A stretch of DNA of 64,000 bases from Paludibacteraceae bacterium. GTDB taxonomy: Bacteria > Bacteroidota > Bacteroidia > Bacteroidales > Paludibacteraceae. Both the position numbers and the translations under genes were made by a program. Location of the stretch: the NCBI GenBank assembly GCA_024401435.1, contig JAKSLB010000001.1:1-64000 (forward strand), in the 5' to 3' direction. The first letter of the stretch is position 1, and each line of letters begins with the position of its first letter. This document shows positions 54,644 through 64,000 of this stretch, piece after piece. The notes below the pieces were generated by a model. The model ran no database searches. It was given only the letters and a program-made list of their open reading frames with translations, and was not told the DNA's origin.

Positions 54644-56344
54644 TTAAAAACTCACTCCATATTTTATTGTCGCTAAGAACTCATAGTTCTGTTTCGTCAA
54701 CTCTGTTTTCAGTCTGTTAGTTAATGCAGCAGAAGCAGAGATTGTATGACGACCAAACTTTTCATTAATTCCGTGAAATAAATAAGAAGCATTAAGAGAT
54801 GTATTCAATAAAGAATTAGTCTTACTATCATTGAGAATATTCTCATTGTATGCGAAAGAAAGTCCCGTTGTCAAATGATTATTGAAAAAGGATTTAGAGC
54901 AAGAAAGTCCTGGTCCATAATAAAGAGACTCAAAGAGTGTGGCATTTGCATAATTGATTGAAAAGAAAGCCGAACAAGACAAATTAATTGGCAAATACGA
55001 CTGCCCATAAGAAAGAGAACCATAAACGATATCACTCACAGAAGTTCTTATATCGCCAGTCTTAGAATTTCCCAATTGATACGAACCAATTAAAGAAATA
55101 TTATGACGAAGTGTTGTATCTTTTCCAAAATTATAAGCAACGACTGCATTTAAAGACTGATTAATCTGATAAAAATTCAAGCTATCCAAATCATCCACAT
55201 AATATGGATAAGCTGTTTTTTTGTAACGAGTGTAAGTTGAGAAATTAGAGTAAGACAACGATGTTGTTAGTTTTTTTGTCGTGAATGAAACATTTGCAGA
55301 ACCAACGACACGACGAGTATCATCTGCGCTAAGATCATTAAGATTATTATTTTCGATACCAAATTTTCCCGAAAAATTAAGTCTACCATCAATCAAGTGC
55401 AAATAAGGTGCAAGCGTGAAAGTCTCAATATCATTCGTAAAATAATACCCTCCAAGTGTCTGATAGTCAGGAGCGACACGCTCATAGCAAAAAGACAATC
55501 CCCACAATTCACTTTCATAACCAATCGAAGCATTCAAAGCATCCACAAATCGATCATTTCCCTTTCGTCCGAATACCTTATCAAGAAGATTTGAGGATTT
55601 GATTTTCTCTCCATTTGATGCACGAAGTTCAGAGTTATACAACGAAAGTGCATATTCTCCTTGCACGAAGAAGTGCTTAAGAAATTTCTGACGCAAATAA
55701 GCCGAAACTGCAGTATTTTTTTGTGGATGCAAATCTGATTCTGCCGGAACAGTATACTCTAATGAATTAACATCATCTTTAGCAGAAAAAAAGATAACAT
55801 TAACATCCGTTCCTTTATTGTTATAACCCACTTTTACTCCATAGCCCATTCGTTTATAGGCAACGTCATAAATATTTGAATCTTGCGGGCTATATTCAAC
55901 AGCTTTCTTCAATCGACCATACATAGCACTGATATTCCAATGTCCTGGAGTAAGTTCCACGCCCACTCCACGTGCGTCATGACCAGCCAAAGTGTATTGA
56001 GAGAAATTCATATTAGTGGTTCCCACGTAGAGTTTCACCCACTTGTATTTTGGAGCAAACTGGAAACGATTGAATGGTTGTGTATAAGTTTTACTTGTAT
56101 TAGAAAGAGCAAATGAAAATGGTGCATCAATAATGCCAAAAAGATTGAGGTTGAGATTACCAGATAATGTATATACATATGGTTCTCGATGAATCAAGCT
56201 ATCACTTCCAGAATAAAACGTATTGTTGAAATTCAGGCCGCCTGAAACTTTTAATCCTTTTTTTACATCAAACTGCTCCAAATCCTGTCCCACTACAAGT
56301 AAGACAGATTGAACCATTACCAAGAATAAAACTAACTTTTTCAC
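54644..56344 (-). CDS. Outer-membrane beta-barrel protein
   Basis: A 566-residue protein with signal peptide (MKKLVLFLVMVQSVLLVVGQ) and amphipathic beta-strands throughout (NLNLNLFGIIDAPFSFALS, FAPKYKWVKLYVG), ending EFLATIKYGVSF with terminal Phe, the outer-membrane insertion signature. It probably has more than 16 strands. It is not of the PorP/SprF size or opening, but its place directly after a giant T9SS cargo gene is the place sprF has after sprB in Flavobacterium. It may anchor or assist export of that cargo; this is inferred. Confidence 0.78.
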   Translation of the reverse strand: MKKLVLFLVMVQSVLLVVGQDLEQFDVKKGLKVSGGLNFNNTFYSGSDSLIHREPYVYTLSGNLNLNLFGIIDAPFSFALSNTSKTYTQPFNRFQFAPKYKWVKLYVGTTNMNFSQYTLAGHDARGVGVELTPGHWNISAMYGRLKKAVEYSPQDSNIYDVAYKRMGYGVKVGYNNKGTDVNVIFFSAKDDVNSLEYTVPAESDLHPQKNTAVSAYLRQKFLKHFFVQGEYALSLYNSELRASNGEKIKSSNLLDKVFGRKGNDRFVDALNASIGYESELWGLSFCYERVAPDYQTLGGYYFTNDIETFTLAPYLHLIDGRLNFSGKFGIENNNLNDLSADDTRRVVGSANVSFTTKKLTTSLSYSNFSTYTRYKKTAYPYYVDDLDSLNFYQINQSLNAVVAYNFGKDTTLRHNISLIGSYQLGNSKTGDIRTSVSDIVYGSLSYGQSYLPINLSCSAFFSINYANATLFESLYYGPGLSCSKSFFNNHLTTGLSFAYNENILNDSKTNSLLNTSLNASYLFHGINEKFGRHTISASAALTNRLKTELTKQNYEFLATIKYGVSF

Positions 56345-56395
56345 GAATCTAATTATTCACAATTGAGGGATAAAGAATAAGTCATCCCATTCATA

Positions 56396-59300
56396 TTATT
56401 TGCCTTTTGGTGTGACAATCACAATTTGACTTGCCGCATCAGTATCTGTATTCACTCTCACAATACTTGTATAAGTTAAGTCATCAATCGTAATTACTAT
56501 GTTATACTTATCATCAATCTTATTCCAATCATGATTATCCACACGAATTATTTGTGCTTGTCCCTTAAGTTTACCACTCAAATCAAACACATTCAATGTG
56601 AAATCTTTACGATTATTCATAGTAACCGATACATTACATGCACTTCCTTCTGAAACAGGATTAGGTGTTATGGTGAAATCCTCAAAATCCTTTGTCTTAA
56701 AATTATAGAATGAATCTGGATTAAGGACTACATAATTATTCCTATTGTATTCTATACTATTATAGTCTGTAGTCACATCACAACCTCCTATATAAGATAT
56801 CTGTTTAACAGAATAATTAAAGAGAACACCATCTGTTGTCACAGGCATAGAATCCATAGTGAAATGAATGAATCTCATTCTTTTACAATCCTTTTCATCC
56901 ACCAATCGAGTGAATTTTTCAAGAATCATTTCCTTTGTACACAAAGAGTCCATTTCTGATATCTCAATTTCAGACCTCATTCTAGCAATATACTTGTCTG
57001 GGACACCCCATACCGGACCAATTATCGTATCTTTGTTTATATATACCGTATCACCATCAAGAACACCATAGGTATATAAATCAGGATCAAGAACAGAATA
57101 AGTAACACCTTCAGGAAGGCCTTCAAGTTCAAATCTGACACTATCGTATTGCATAGCGTTTTTCGTATCGGTGACATCAATAAAAGCAACCACATCATCT
57201 AATCCATGCCAAGTGGAAACTAAACAACTGACATTCAATTCAGAGAAATCACCTGTTGATGCTTTAACAGCGTTACTTTCGCTAACACATCCGTTGGCAT
57301 CCTTCACACGAATTTGATGCTCACTTAACGTTTCTATTTTCAAATAACTGCTCTCACCATACTCATAATCCTGATTCTGTGATTCATTAAGAGCATACAA
57401 ATAAGGTGCAGTTCCTCCTGATATGGACGAAACATAAATTCTAGCAGAATCTTCATTAGGACATTTCGATGACGCAGCAGCTACCACGTGTATTGGATCA
57501 GGTTCTTTAAAATCATATTTTATTTCTTTAATACAATTCTCCCTATCTTTCACCCAAATAGAGTGCTTTCCTCCTGGCAAATCGTACACTCGCAAAGTAT
57601 CTTGAACCGTAGAAGTGAGAGTATCAACATTGTCTATCGTTTGAATTTTATTTTCTTTCAATATATCAATCGTTGAGAGTTGGATAGAATCCAAAAAGAA
57701 CTGATATGGAGGATATGAGCCATAGACCTTGAAAGTCAACTCACCCGAATTCATATTAGGACAAGATTGAACCGAATCAAGTTTAATAGCAACATAAGGA
57801 ATATATGACACGGCTGTATCTCCTTCAATTTCCACAGTTGAATAGCCCGAACATCCATCTGCATAGGCGAAAACACCCACTTTACCAGAAGGTAGTCCAC
57901 TAATAATATCATTCCCATCTGCATCAGACGAGAAATGAACGTTCTTCTTTATCTCTTTGTTTGCGTAACGAATATCGTAGGAATGAGTCTTCTTAGAGAA
58001 TTCCGAACCTAAATTTACTTTGATCGAATGGTCCTTTGGTTGAACACATTTATCTTTTATCTCTATCCCATCAACTTTAATTCTCGCATCCACAATTAAA
58101 TTTTCAGCAACTGTATCAATACAACCCTTTCTGTCGACTACCATAACACTAATGGTATCCAACGGAAGGATGTCCGACATGTAGGTATTTATATCACCAT
58201 TTTGAACAAGTGACGTGTCTGGTTCAAAATCCTGTCCAATATTCAATCCGCCTTGATTCTTACCAGAAAGGTCTATTTTGTCATCATCATCTTGATTGGT
58301 TTTCTTTCGTGATTTAGTGACAACGAACTGATATGGTGTCCACCCACCTGTTGCATTCAATTTCACACGTCTACTATTGGCATCACACTCTGCATTAGCA
58401 TATTCCATTGTGACTTCCAACTTCGTTTCAGGATTTTTAATTTCAAAATTCTGTTCAAAATAGCAACTCTTCGAATCCTTGACTCGAATTTTATAAATTC
58501 CAGGATACATAGCAGTATAGCCAAGCCAACTTTCAGGATATTTAAATTCAGTGTATTTATCATTAGGTTGAGATAATGAATCCATTGGGACAGACAAATC
58601 AACAGCATCCTGAAGTGCTTTTTCAAAAAAAGTTTCAGGTTCATTTCCATACATATTCACACTCGTATCAAAAGAAACATAGGTGAATCCTATTGAATCC
58701 ACGTCGGAAAATTTTCCTTGATATGCTTTTATTTTGTTCTCCTTTACATCCCTCGCATAATTGACAGACGATTTTTCCTCAACAAACGAAAAAGATTCTC
58801 CATTTCGTATAGGGACAATATCCAATTCACCTGAAGCTTGTCCATAACATGTTGCATTTGTAGTATAATTTACAAACACTATTGGCTCAGGAGCCTTAAT
58901 TGTATGATAAGCTACAGCATTATCTGTACATCCATTTTCTGTCGATTGATAGGAGAAAGAGTAGACTCCAGCACCCAAGCTATCAATCAGAATCGTATCA
59001 GGATTTAATGGCACATTATTTTTATGAAGTGCAATACTATCATTCATAGATACTTTTGACAAATCATGTCCTCCCGATATTATCACCTCAATGACTCCGT
59101 CTTTTGAATAGCTACATCTCAAATCTGTAGTACTTTTATCTGTAATAGAAATAGAATATGCAGGAATCGGTATAACTGGCACAGTATAATTATCTTCTTC
59201 CTCACAACCATTCTTTGCTATGATTGTGAAAGTTTTATCTCTAACATTTTTCACAGCAAAAGACACCATATTATTCTTCGTTTCAATATATTTCACTATA

Positions 59301-62300
59301 CCCTCATTACCATCATCATAAATCAAATGACAAATTGGAGAATACCCTCCTTCTAAATCGAAGGTTACCATACCATTCGGCTCATTAATACATGTTGACG
59401 CTGTATATTGCACATTGGTAATTTTTAATTGTGGTCTGACAGTCAATGCCAACTTATAAAGTGTATCTTCACGAGTAGAAATACTCATACGCTTATAATT
59501 AAAATCACCCACCACAGAATCCTCCAACTGAATATTAAATCCATTCTTTGTATACGTAATTTCTCCGAAACAGATTGTGTCATAAAGCAAAACATTAACA
59601 GGAGCTAAAAATTCATACGCACCCATACATGTTTGATCTAATCTTTTTGTACTTCTTTGATCAACTTTAAGACCTGTTCTTCCCCTCTCAATACGAATGG
59701 AAGAACCATCTTCCAACGTATCCGTTTTAAGTACGACAACCGGAGCTATACCACCTTTGTTTACAAGAACAAAATCATCACCTTCTTTGTATAAAAGCTT
59801 CTCTATTTGGTTTGCAGAAAGAATAGCAACATCATTCGGTAAATTCTGACGAGTCAAACCAACCAAATTATCAGGCAATAATTCAGTTACTAAACCAGGA
59901 ATAGAATTATATGAATCATAACCGAATATATTTCCAACACATGAGAAAACCGGGTTGGAATCAGTCATAACACGACCCACAAACCCCTTAATGCCTAACA
60001 ATGTATTATGATGCAAGATAATTGAATCCGCCTTTATCCAATCAATTCCCTGATTGTTCCCAACTAATGTGGAGTTATCCATTTTGATAACACGACTTTC
60101 AATAATTGGTTCTTCAGTCTCCTCTGATAGAGTATTTGATATAGTAGAAGATGAGATTGTGATATCAGAAGTACTTCCAGCCACTATAGGAAGATGATAA
60201 TTACCATCAAAAAATGAATTAGAAATAACAATCTCTCCATTTGAAAGAATATTTAATGGAGTTCCCAAATGATGAACAAAGGTAGATGCATTCACTTCTG
60301 TATTGTAAATTGAACCTGAAGATACAGCATTCTCATTGTACTCAAAATTCACATGATTCAATTTCAAAGATGATAACATCAACGAGACCTTAACTGCCGC
60401 ATCACAATAATTCAGTTTTGAATTTGACACATTGATCTGCGCATTAGGAGCAAGATCCGTACATATACCATTTTTTGCATGAACGATTTCAACACCTTCA
60501 AAATTAGCCTCTTTTACATCCTTATCGACATAGAACAAATAGGTTGAATTATCCTCTCTATTCAAAAATTGCACGATACCCGAATCTGCTTTCAACTCAT
60601 CATCATTTTTAAAATCACCCGTAAAAATAGTAGCATAATTTTCAGGCATGGCTACATCTCCATCTTTTGCATCATGAGGATAGCCACCAATAATCGTTAC
60701 ATCATTCTTAATCATATAGAATCGAGAATAAGAATTCTCGGCCTTTCGCAGATCCATATCCAACAAAGGTTGATATGTACCTGCAGCGACATGGAAAGTT
60801 GATCCCTTTGGTGCATACGACAAATACGCTGCAAATGCTTCTCCACTCATTGCATTCTCCCAAGAAGAACCATCTCCAGTTCCATTTTCTTTTACATAGT
60901 ATTCAGTTGAATCTAAAGGTAAAACAACCAACGATTCCACAATAATTTTTGTACACCCATCTTCTTCCGTTGAAGTAACAATATTCTGCTGCTCCCCTAT
61001 TAAGAACGAATTGTATTTTTCACCAAACTTGGCAGAAGGTTGTCCAAAAAGAACTGTATCGCTGACATATTCTGGAACATAACTACACAAACGATACGAA
61101 CCACTAAGTTGTGACGAGTACTTATCCCTTCGAGAATCAGAAGCCATATTGAAAATGGCGATTGCCACAAGACATGATGTATCCTTGGGCAATTCGGGTA
61201 TAACCATTGAGAATTCGTTTCCATCCTTTAAAAGAATGGAAGTAGATGTTATGTATTTTAAGGCAGACTGATATTTCTCATTCGTCGCATATAATTCTAT
61301 GGTTACATCTTTTGTTTTCCATTTCACTTCCCTATCGTCTGTTACTACAACTTCACCATTCACAACATATTTACCATCGTCAACCACTACAGATGTAATA
61401 ATCGGTCCTTTGACAATACTCTGAATAGCGAGTGTATCGTTACCATAAAAAACATTTTTTGATATAACAGAAGATCCATCAACTTTAATATCTCCTTTCT
61501 TATTACCTCCTAAAAAATTATTATTTATGGTTACAGAATCTTCATATACAATTCCCGTAATATATATTCCGTATCCTTCATTAGGCAATGATGTGCGATC
61601 TTTTGTAACACCAATATAATTCTCATTTATATTTATTGAAGGACTATCAACAGTTTTATTATTTATTTCAATACCAGTGGAAGTATTACCTGAAATCACA
61701 TTACCTGTCGCAATTAAGCTATAGGTTTGTATAGATACGCCCACTCCATTACCATAGGCCTCACGTTCATCTTCTGTCACTCCAATAACATTATCAATGA
61801 GTTTTATCTGGTTCACTAATGCTTCCGTTCTGATGCCATATATCTTGTTACCAAAGATAACAGAGTTTGATACTATGAATTTATCCACCGACCATTGAGG
61901 AATATGAATACCATAATCAGAATTATAGAAACGAGAATTACGAACAAACACATCTGAGCAATGAGTAGGATAGAAACAACAACCACCCGTAATTCCCTTT
62001 CCATCAATAGAAACGCCATCTAAATATACCTTTTTTGTTGACGACGAGACACCACCTTCCAACTGAATTTCCTTAAGTGAAAGTTTACTCTGGTAGGATA
62101 TATCATCAACATGTAAAACGCTTGAATTACTATTCAAAGTAGATGATATTTTACCACCCTCAAATGCAATACTATCTGTTACATATGCAGTTATCTTTTC
62201 AGAATAAATCTCAGTATTCATTATAAATGCATTAGTCACATGTCCCATGATATAATCACCACCAATGGTCATATTAGAATTCTCTATACGAAGAGTTTGA

Positions 62301-64000
62301 AGATTCGGGTCGTTATACAAATCATCATATATGTCACTAACTATTGTTGAAGAAATAGTCAAACTATTTAAGCTATCTAACACAATCGGAGAAGGTCTGT
62401 CAGACTCTTCTGTAATGTTCTTTATCACACAATTGACAAGTGACAACGAATCAGAATTCGACAAGACAATCGGAGCATCGCTAAATTCACAGTTTTTTGC
62501 AACAACTACGCTTCCTTCTCCCCCTTCAACAGCACTCATTACATTTCGCATGTACAATCCATCCAACTCAATCTTGAGTGGTTCACCATAACTATTGAAT
62601 AAATACGTATTGATAGACATAGAATCGCCATCCATTATCGTAAGGTTTTCCTTCGGATTACTTTCTGCACCCGCTTCTGCATTTGCAGGATAACCGCCAA
62701 TCACTTTTATTGGAGCGTTTACTCTATAATTTCCATATCCATAAGTTAACAATGGGGTGTAATTTCCTGCTGCCACATGGAATACGGTATTTCCTATCAC
62801 ATTAGGAATACATTTCGCGAATGTCTCAGCACTCATGGCATTATCCCATGAACTTCCCGTTCCATCACCAGAACCATTCTCTTTCACATAGTATTCTCCC
62901 AATTCATAAGGCTTTACAAACGTATATACAGTGCTTAATTCTGTTGTAAATTCAGTTCCTCCATTGTGGTAATAGGCTATGGCAACAAAGTTGTTGTACT
63001 CTCCCTCTCCAAGCTGCGAAAAAGGCACAGAAATTTCAACATTTCCCACTTCAGAATAAGTTTTGGTAACTGTTTTCAAATACTTAACGGCAGACTGAGG
63101 ATTACCCATGGTCTCATATAATTCCACATCTACATCACAATGATCTCTCACATACACACTAACGATTACATCATCACCCTCTTTTCTTACATCATTGATG
63201 ACTGGAACTATAAAGTCGGATTCTTTATAGCCAGTGGCATTCTCTATTGCCTTACCCTTTGCATTCCCGTAAAACAAATTTTTTGAGATATATGAATTGA
63301 TGTCTTCCAAGACATCTCCCTTCTCGTTATTTCCAATATGGTTTTCAAGTACATGCACCAAAAGCCTATTGTTATAGCCACTGCCGGCATTGACTCCATA
63401 TCCTTTGTTCGGAATTGGAGTACCATCTTTGGTAACGCCAATATAGTTATGTGAAACGACGGCATCTTGAGTAGAGCTTCCCGGACAAACAATGACACCA
63501 TCTCCTCCATTGAAACCTATTACATTAGCATCGTCAAACGAAGCGGGAGACATGCTTAATCCGACACCGCCAGAATTTTTCAAATTGACACCACATCCGT
63601 CATTTCCCAAATCATTATATGACTCATCAGTACCGATATAATTTCCTTCAAGGACAACTGAATTGACAGTTGACATTTTTATTCCGTCACCTTTGTTCCC
63701 AGAAATGACATTGTTCTTGGCAATAAATTTATCCGCATTGGCATACACTCCCATTCCATTACCATAAGCCTTACCATCAGGACCAACACCAATATGGTTG
63801 TCAATTAATTCTAATGTATTAGCAGGAAAACGATAATCATTAATAGAGTAGATACCTTGAACTGTGTTCCCTATAATATAGGATTCTTTGATAGTATGAT
63901 AACCATTATTATAAGAATAACCATAAGCACCATTCTTAAGTATGGAACCTGTCATCGTAACATTCACAGCATTCGTACCATTTAACGACAAACAGGTTGA
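56396..64000 (-). CDS. Giant beta-helix/SprB-repeat-like T9SS cargo (N-terminus beyond window)
   Basis: More than 2,530 residues; the frame is open to the window edge, so the true start is not seen. N-terminal half: right-handed parallel beta-helix repeats (NYIGV, NVISGN, NFLGGNKKGD) in modules that open with YYVKENGxGDG and FHVAAG (near 62.9 and 60.9 kb). Residues 1500-2250 are about six SprB-like repeats of the form ATCYGQ ... GG.PYxF ... VKDxxGC. The C-terminus has a T9SS type A domain (FTITPNPVSEG). It is a surface adhesin-like protein and the first visible gene of the five-gene operon. Confidence 0.85.
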   Translation of the reverse strand, partial: STCLSLNGTNAVNVTMTGSILKNGAYGYSYNNGYHTIKESYIIGNTVQGIYSINDYRFPANTLELIDNHIGVGPDGKAYGNGMGVYANADKFIAKNNVISGNKGDGIKMSTVNSVVLEGNYIGTDESYNDLGNDGCGVNLKNSGGVGLSMSPASFDDANVIGFNGGDGVIVCPGSSTQDAVVSHNYIGVTKDGTPIPNKGYGVNAGSGYNNRLLVHVLENHIGNNEKGDVLEDINSYISKNLFYGNAKGKAIENATGYKESDFIVPVINDVRKEGDDVIVSVYVRDHCDVDVELYETMGNPQSAVKYLKTVTKTYSEVGNVEISVPFSQLGEGEYNNFVAIAYYHNGGTEFTTELSTVYTFVKPYELGEYYVKENGSGDGTGSSWDNAMSAETFAKCIPNVIGNTVFHVAAGNYTPLLTYGYGNYRVNAPIKVIGGYPANAEAGAESNPKENLTIMDGDSMSINTYLFNSYGEPLKIELDGLYMRNVMSAVEGGEGSVVVAKNCEFSDAPIVLSNSDSLSLVNCVIKNITEESDRPSPIVLDSLNSLTISSTIVSDIYDDLYNDPNLQTLRIENSNMTIGGDYIMGHVTNAFIMNTEIYSEKITAYVTDSIAFEGGKISSTLNSNSSVLHVDDISYQSKLSLKEIQLEGGVSSSTKKVYLDGVSIDGKGITGGCCFYPTHCSDVFVRNSRFYNSDYGIHIPQWSVDKFIVSNSVIFGNKIYGIRTEALVNQIKLIDNVIGVTEDEREAYGNGVGVSIQTYSLIATGNVISGNTSTGIEINNKTVDSPSININENYIGVTKDRTSLPNEGYGIYITGIVYEDSVTINNNFLGGNKKGDIKVDGSSVISKNVFYGNDTLAIQSIVKGPIITSVVVDDGKYVVNGEVVVTDDREVKWKTKDVTIELYATNEKYQSALKYITSTSILLKDGNEFSMVIPELPKDTSCLVAIAIFNMASDSRRDKYSSQLSGSYRLCSYVPEYVSDTVLFGQPSAKFGEKYNSFLIGEQQNIVTSTEEDGCTKIIVESLVVLPLDSTEYYVKENGTGDGSSWENAMSGEAFAAYLSYAPKGSTFHVAAGTYQPLLDMDLRKAENSYSRFYMIKNDVTIIGGYPHDAKDGDVAMPENYATIFTGDFKNDDELKADSGIVQFLNREDNSTYLFYVDKDVKEANFEGVEIVHAKNGICTDLAPNAQINVSNSKLNYCDAAVKVSLMLSSLKLNHVNFEYNENAVSSGSIYNTEVNASTFVHHLGTPLNILSNGEIVISNSFFDGNYHLPIVAGSTSDITISSSTISNTLSEETEEPIIESRVIKMDNSTLVGNNQGIDWIKADSIILHHNTLLGIKGFVGRVMTDSNPVFSCVGNIFGYDSYNSIPGLVTELLPDNLVGLTRQNLPNDVAILSANQIEKLLYKEGDDFVLVNKGGIAPVVVLKTDTLEDGSSIRIERGRTGLKVDQRSTKRLDQTCMGAYEFLAPVNVLLYDTICFGEITYTKNGFNIQLEDSVVGDFNYKRMSISTREDTLYKLALTVRPQLKITNVQYTASTCINEPNGMVTFDLEGGYSPICHLIYDDGNEGIVKYIETKNNMVSFAVKNVRDKTFTIIAKNGCEEEDNYTVPVIPIPAYSISITDKSTTDLRCSYSKDGVIEVIISGGHDLSKVSMNDSIALHKNNVPLNPDTILIDSLGAGVYSFSYQSTENGCTDNAVAYHTIKAPEPIVFVNYTTNATCYGQASGELDIVPIRNGESFSFVEEKSSVNYARDVKENKIKAYQGKFSDVDSIGFTYVSFDTSVNMYGNEPETFFEKALQDAVDLSVPMDSLSQPNDKYTEFKYPESWLGYTAMYPGIYKIRVKDSKSCYFEQNFEIKNPETKLEVTMEYANAECDANSRRVKLNATGGWTPYQFVVTKSRKKTNQDDDDKIDLSGKNQGGLNIGQDFEPDTSLVQNGDINTYMSDILPLDTISVMVVDRKGCIDTVAENLIVDARIKVDGIEIKDKCVQPKDHSIKVNLGSEFSKKTHSYDIRYANKEIKKNVHFSSDADGNDIISGLPSGKVGVFAYADGCSGYSTVEIEGDTAVSYIPYVAIKLDSVQSCPNMNSGELTFKVYGSYPPYQFFLDSIQLSTIDILKENKIQTIDNVDTLTSTVQDTLRVYDLPGGKHSIWVKDRENCIKEIKYDFKEPDPIHVVAAASSKCPNEDSARIYVSSISGGTAPYLYALNESQNQDYEYGESSYLKIETLSEHQIRVKDANGCVSESNAVKASTGDFSELNVSCLVSTWHGLDDVVAFIDVTDTKNAMQYDSVRFELEGLPEGVTYSVLDPDLYTYGVLDGDTVYINKDTIIGPVWGVPDKYIARMRSEIEISEMDSLCTKEMILEKFTRLVDEKDCKRMRFIHFTMDSMPVTTDGVLFNYSVKQISYIGGCDVTTDYNSIEYNRNNYVVLNPDSFYNFKTKDFEDFTITPNPVSEGSACNVSVTMNNRKDFTLNVFDLSGKLKGQAQIIRVDNHDWNKIDDKYNIVITIDDLTYTSIVRVNTDTDAASQIVIVTPKGK

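Noticed and set aside
54644-56344. PorP/SprF family assignment for the 566-residue barrel
   Set aside because: It is far longer than PorP/SprF (about 300 residues) and lacks the QDPQYTQYM-like opening; only the position is similar.
56868-62591. Several short plus-strand frames opposite the giant adhesin
   Set aside because: All are antisense to a continuous 7.6-kb reading frame and show no motif or ribosome-binding context.
1-64000. CRISPR arrays, transposases, integrases or prophage genes
   Set aside because: No regularly spaced direct repeats, transposase motifs or phage structural genes were seen; the direct repeats at 27928 are only two copies.

Overview
The window is AT-rich chromosomal DNA from a member of the Bacteroidota, most likely order Bacteroidales. 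The evidence is: promoters of the TAnnTTTG type instead of E. coli-like boxes; few Shine-Dalgarno sites; a typical Bacteroides-like RpoN; rimP-nusA-infB-cvpA in the order usual for the group; lipoproteins with acidic residues after the lipobox cysteine (the Bacteroidota surface-export signal); and two proteins ending in type IX secretion system (T9SS) sorting domains. A named species cannot be given from this sequence.

Layout. (1) 1-5.7 kb: 3' end of tRNA-Phe, rpoN, a PAP2-like membrane protein, and a convergent AddB-like nuclease. (2) 5.9-11.7 kb: rimP-nusA-infB-cvpA on the minus strand, with a terminator-like hairpin in its leader, preceded by an Lrp/AsnC regulator. (3) 11.9-14.0 kb: three tandem FKBP-type prolyl isomerases. 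(4) 14.1-34.2 kb, plus strand: an aryl-polyene/flexirubin-type pigment lipid cluster. It has an ACP, an active ketosynthase pair plus a Cys-less chain-length-factor-like partner, a Ketoacyl-synt_2 protein, two hot-dog dehydratases, an O-methyltransferase, a glycosyltransferase, several acyltransferases, an MMPL exporter fused to an acyltransferase, and an aryl-acid AMP ligase. A T9SS-exported GH16 glucanase and an esterase sit inside it. No ketoreductase, ammonia lyase, DarA/DarB or thioesterase is present. (5) 34.4-38.2 kb: three predicted surface lipoproteins. The second is a cholesterol-dependent-cytolysin-like (thiol-activated cytolysin family) protein whose signal peptide is interrupted, in frame terms, by an A10 tract; the third is an unknown partner lipoprotein. 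(6) 38.3-42.1 kb: a Cys-rich metal-binding protein, a small outer-membrane barrel, an NSS-family sodium symporter with a MetS-like 52-residue small subunit, and a GH73/LysM glucosaminidase. (7) 42.2-45.5 kb: an AddA-like helicase-nuclease, 36 kb from its presumed partner. (8) 45.7-64.0 kb, minus strand: a five-gene surface operon that continues past the window edge. It encodes a giant beta-helix/SprB-repeat-like T9SS cargo (over 2,530 residues, N-terminus not in the window), an outer-membrane barrel, a TANFOR-type protein with a zinc-protease HEIGH motif, a 965-residue beta-rich secreted protein, and an FN3-repeat protein.

The best candidates for something new are the CDC-like lipoprotein unit with its homopolymer switch at 35.8 kb, and the TANFOR/giant-adhesin operon. 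The pigment cluster belongs to a known class but has an unusual composition. All family calls are made by reading motifs and overall resemblance; no database search was run.
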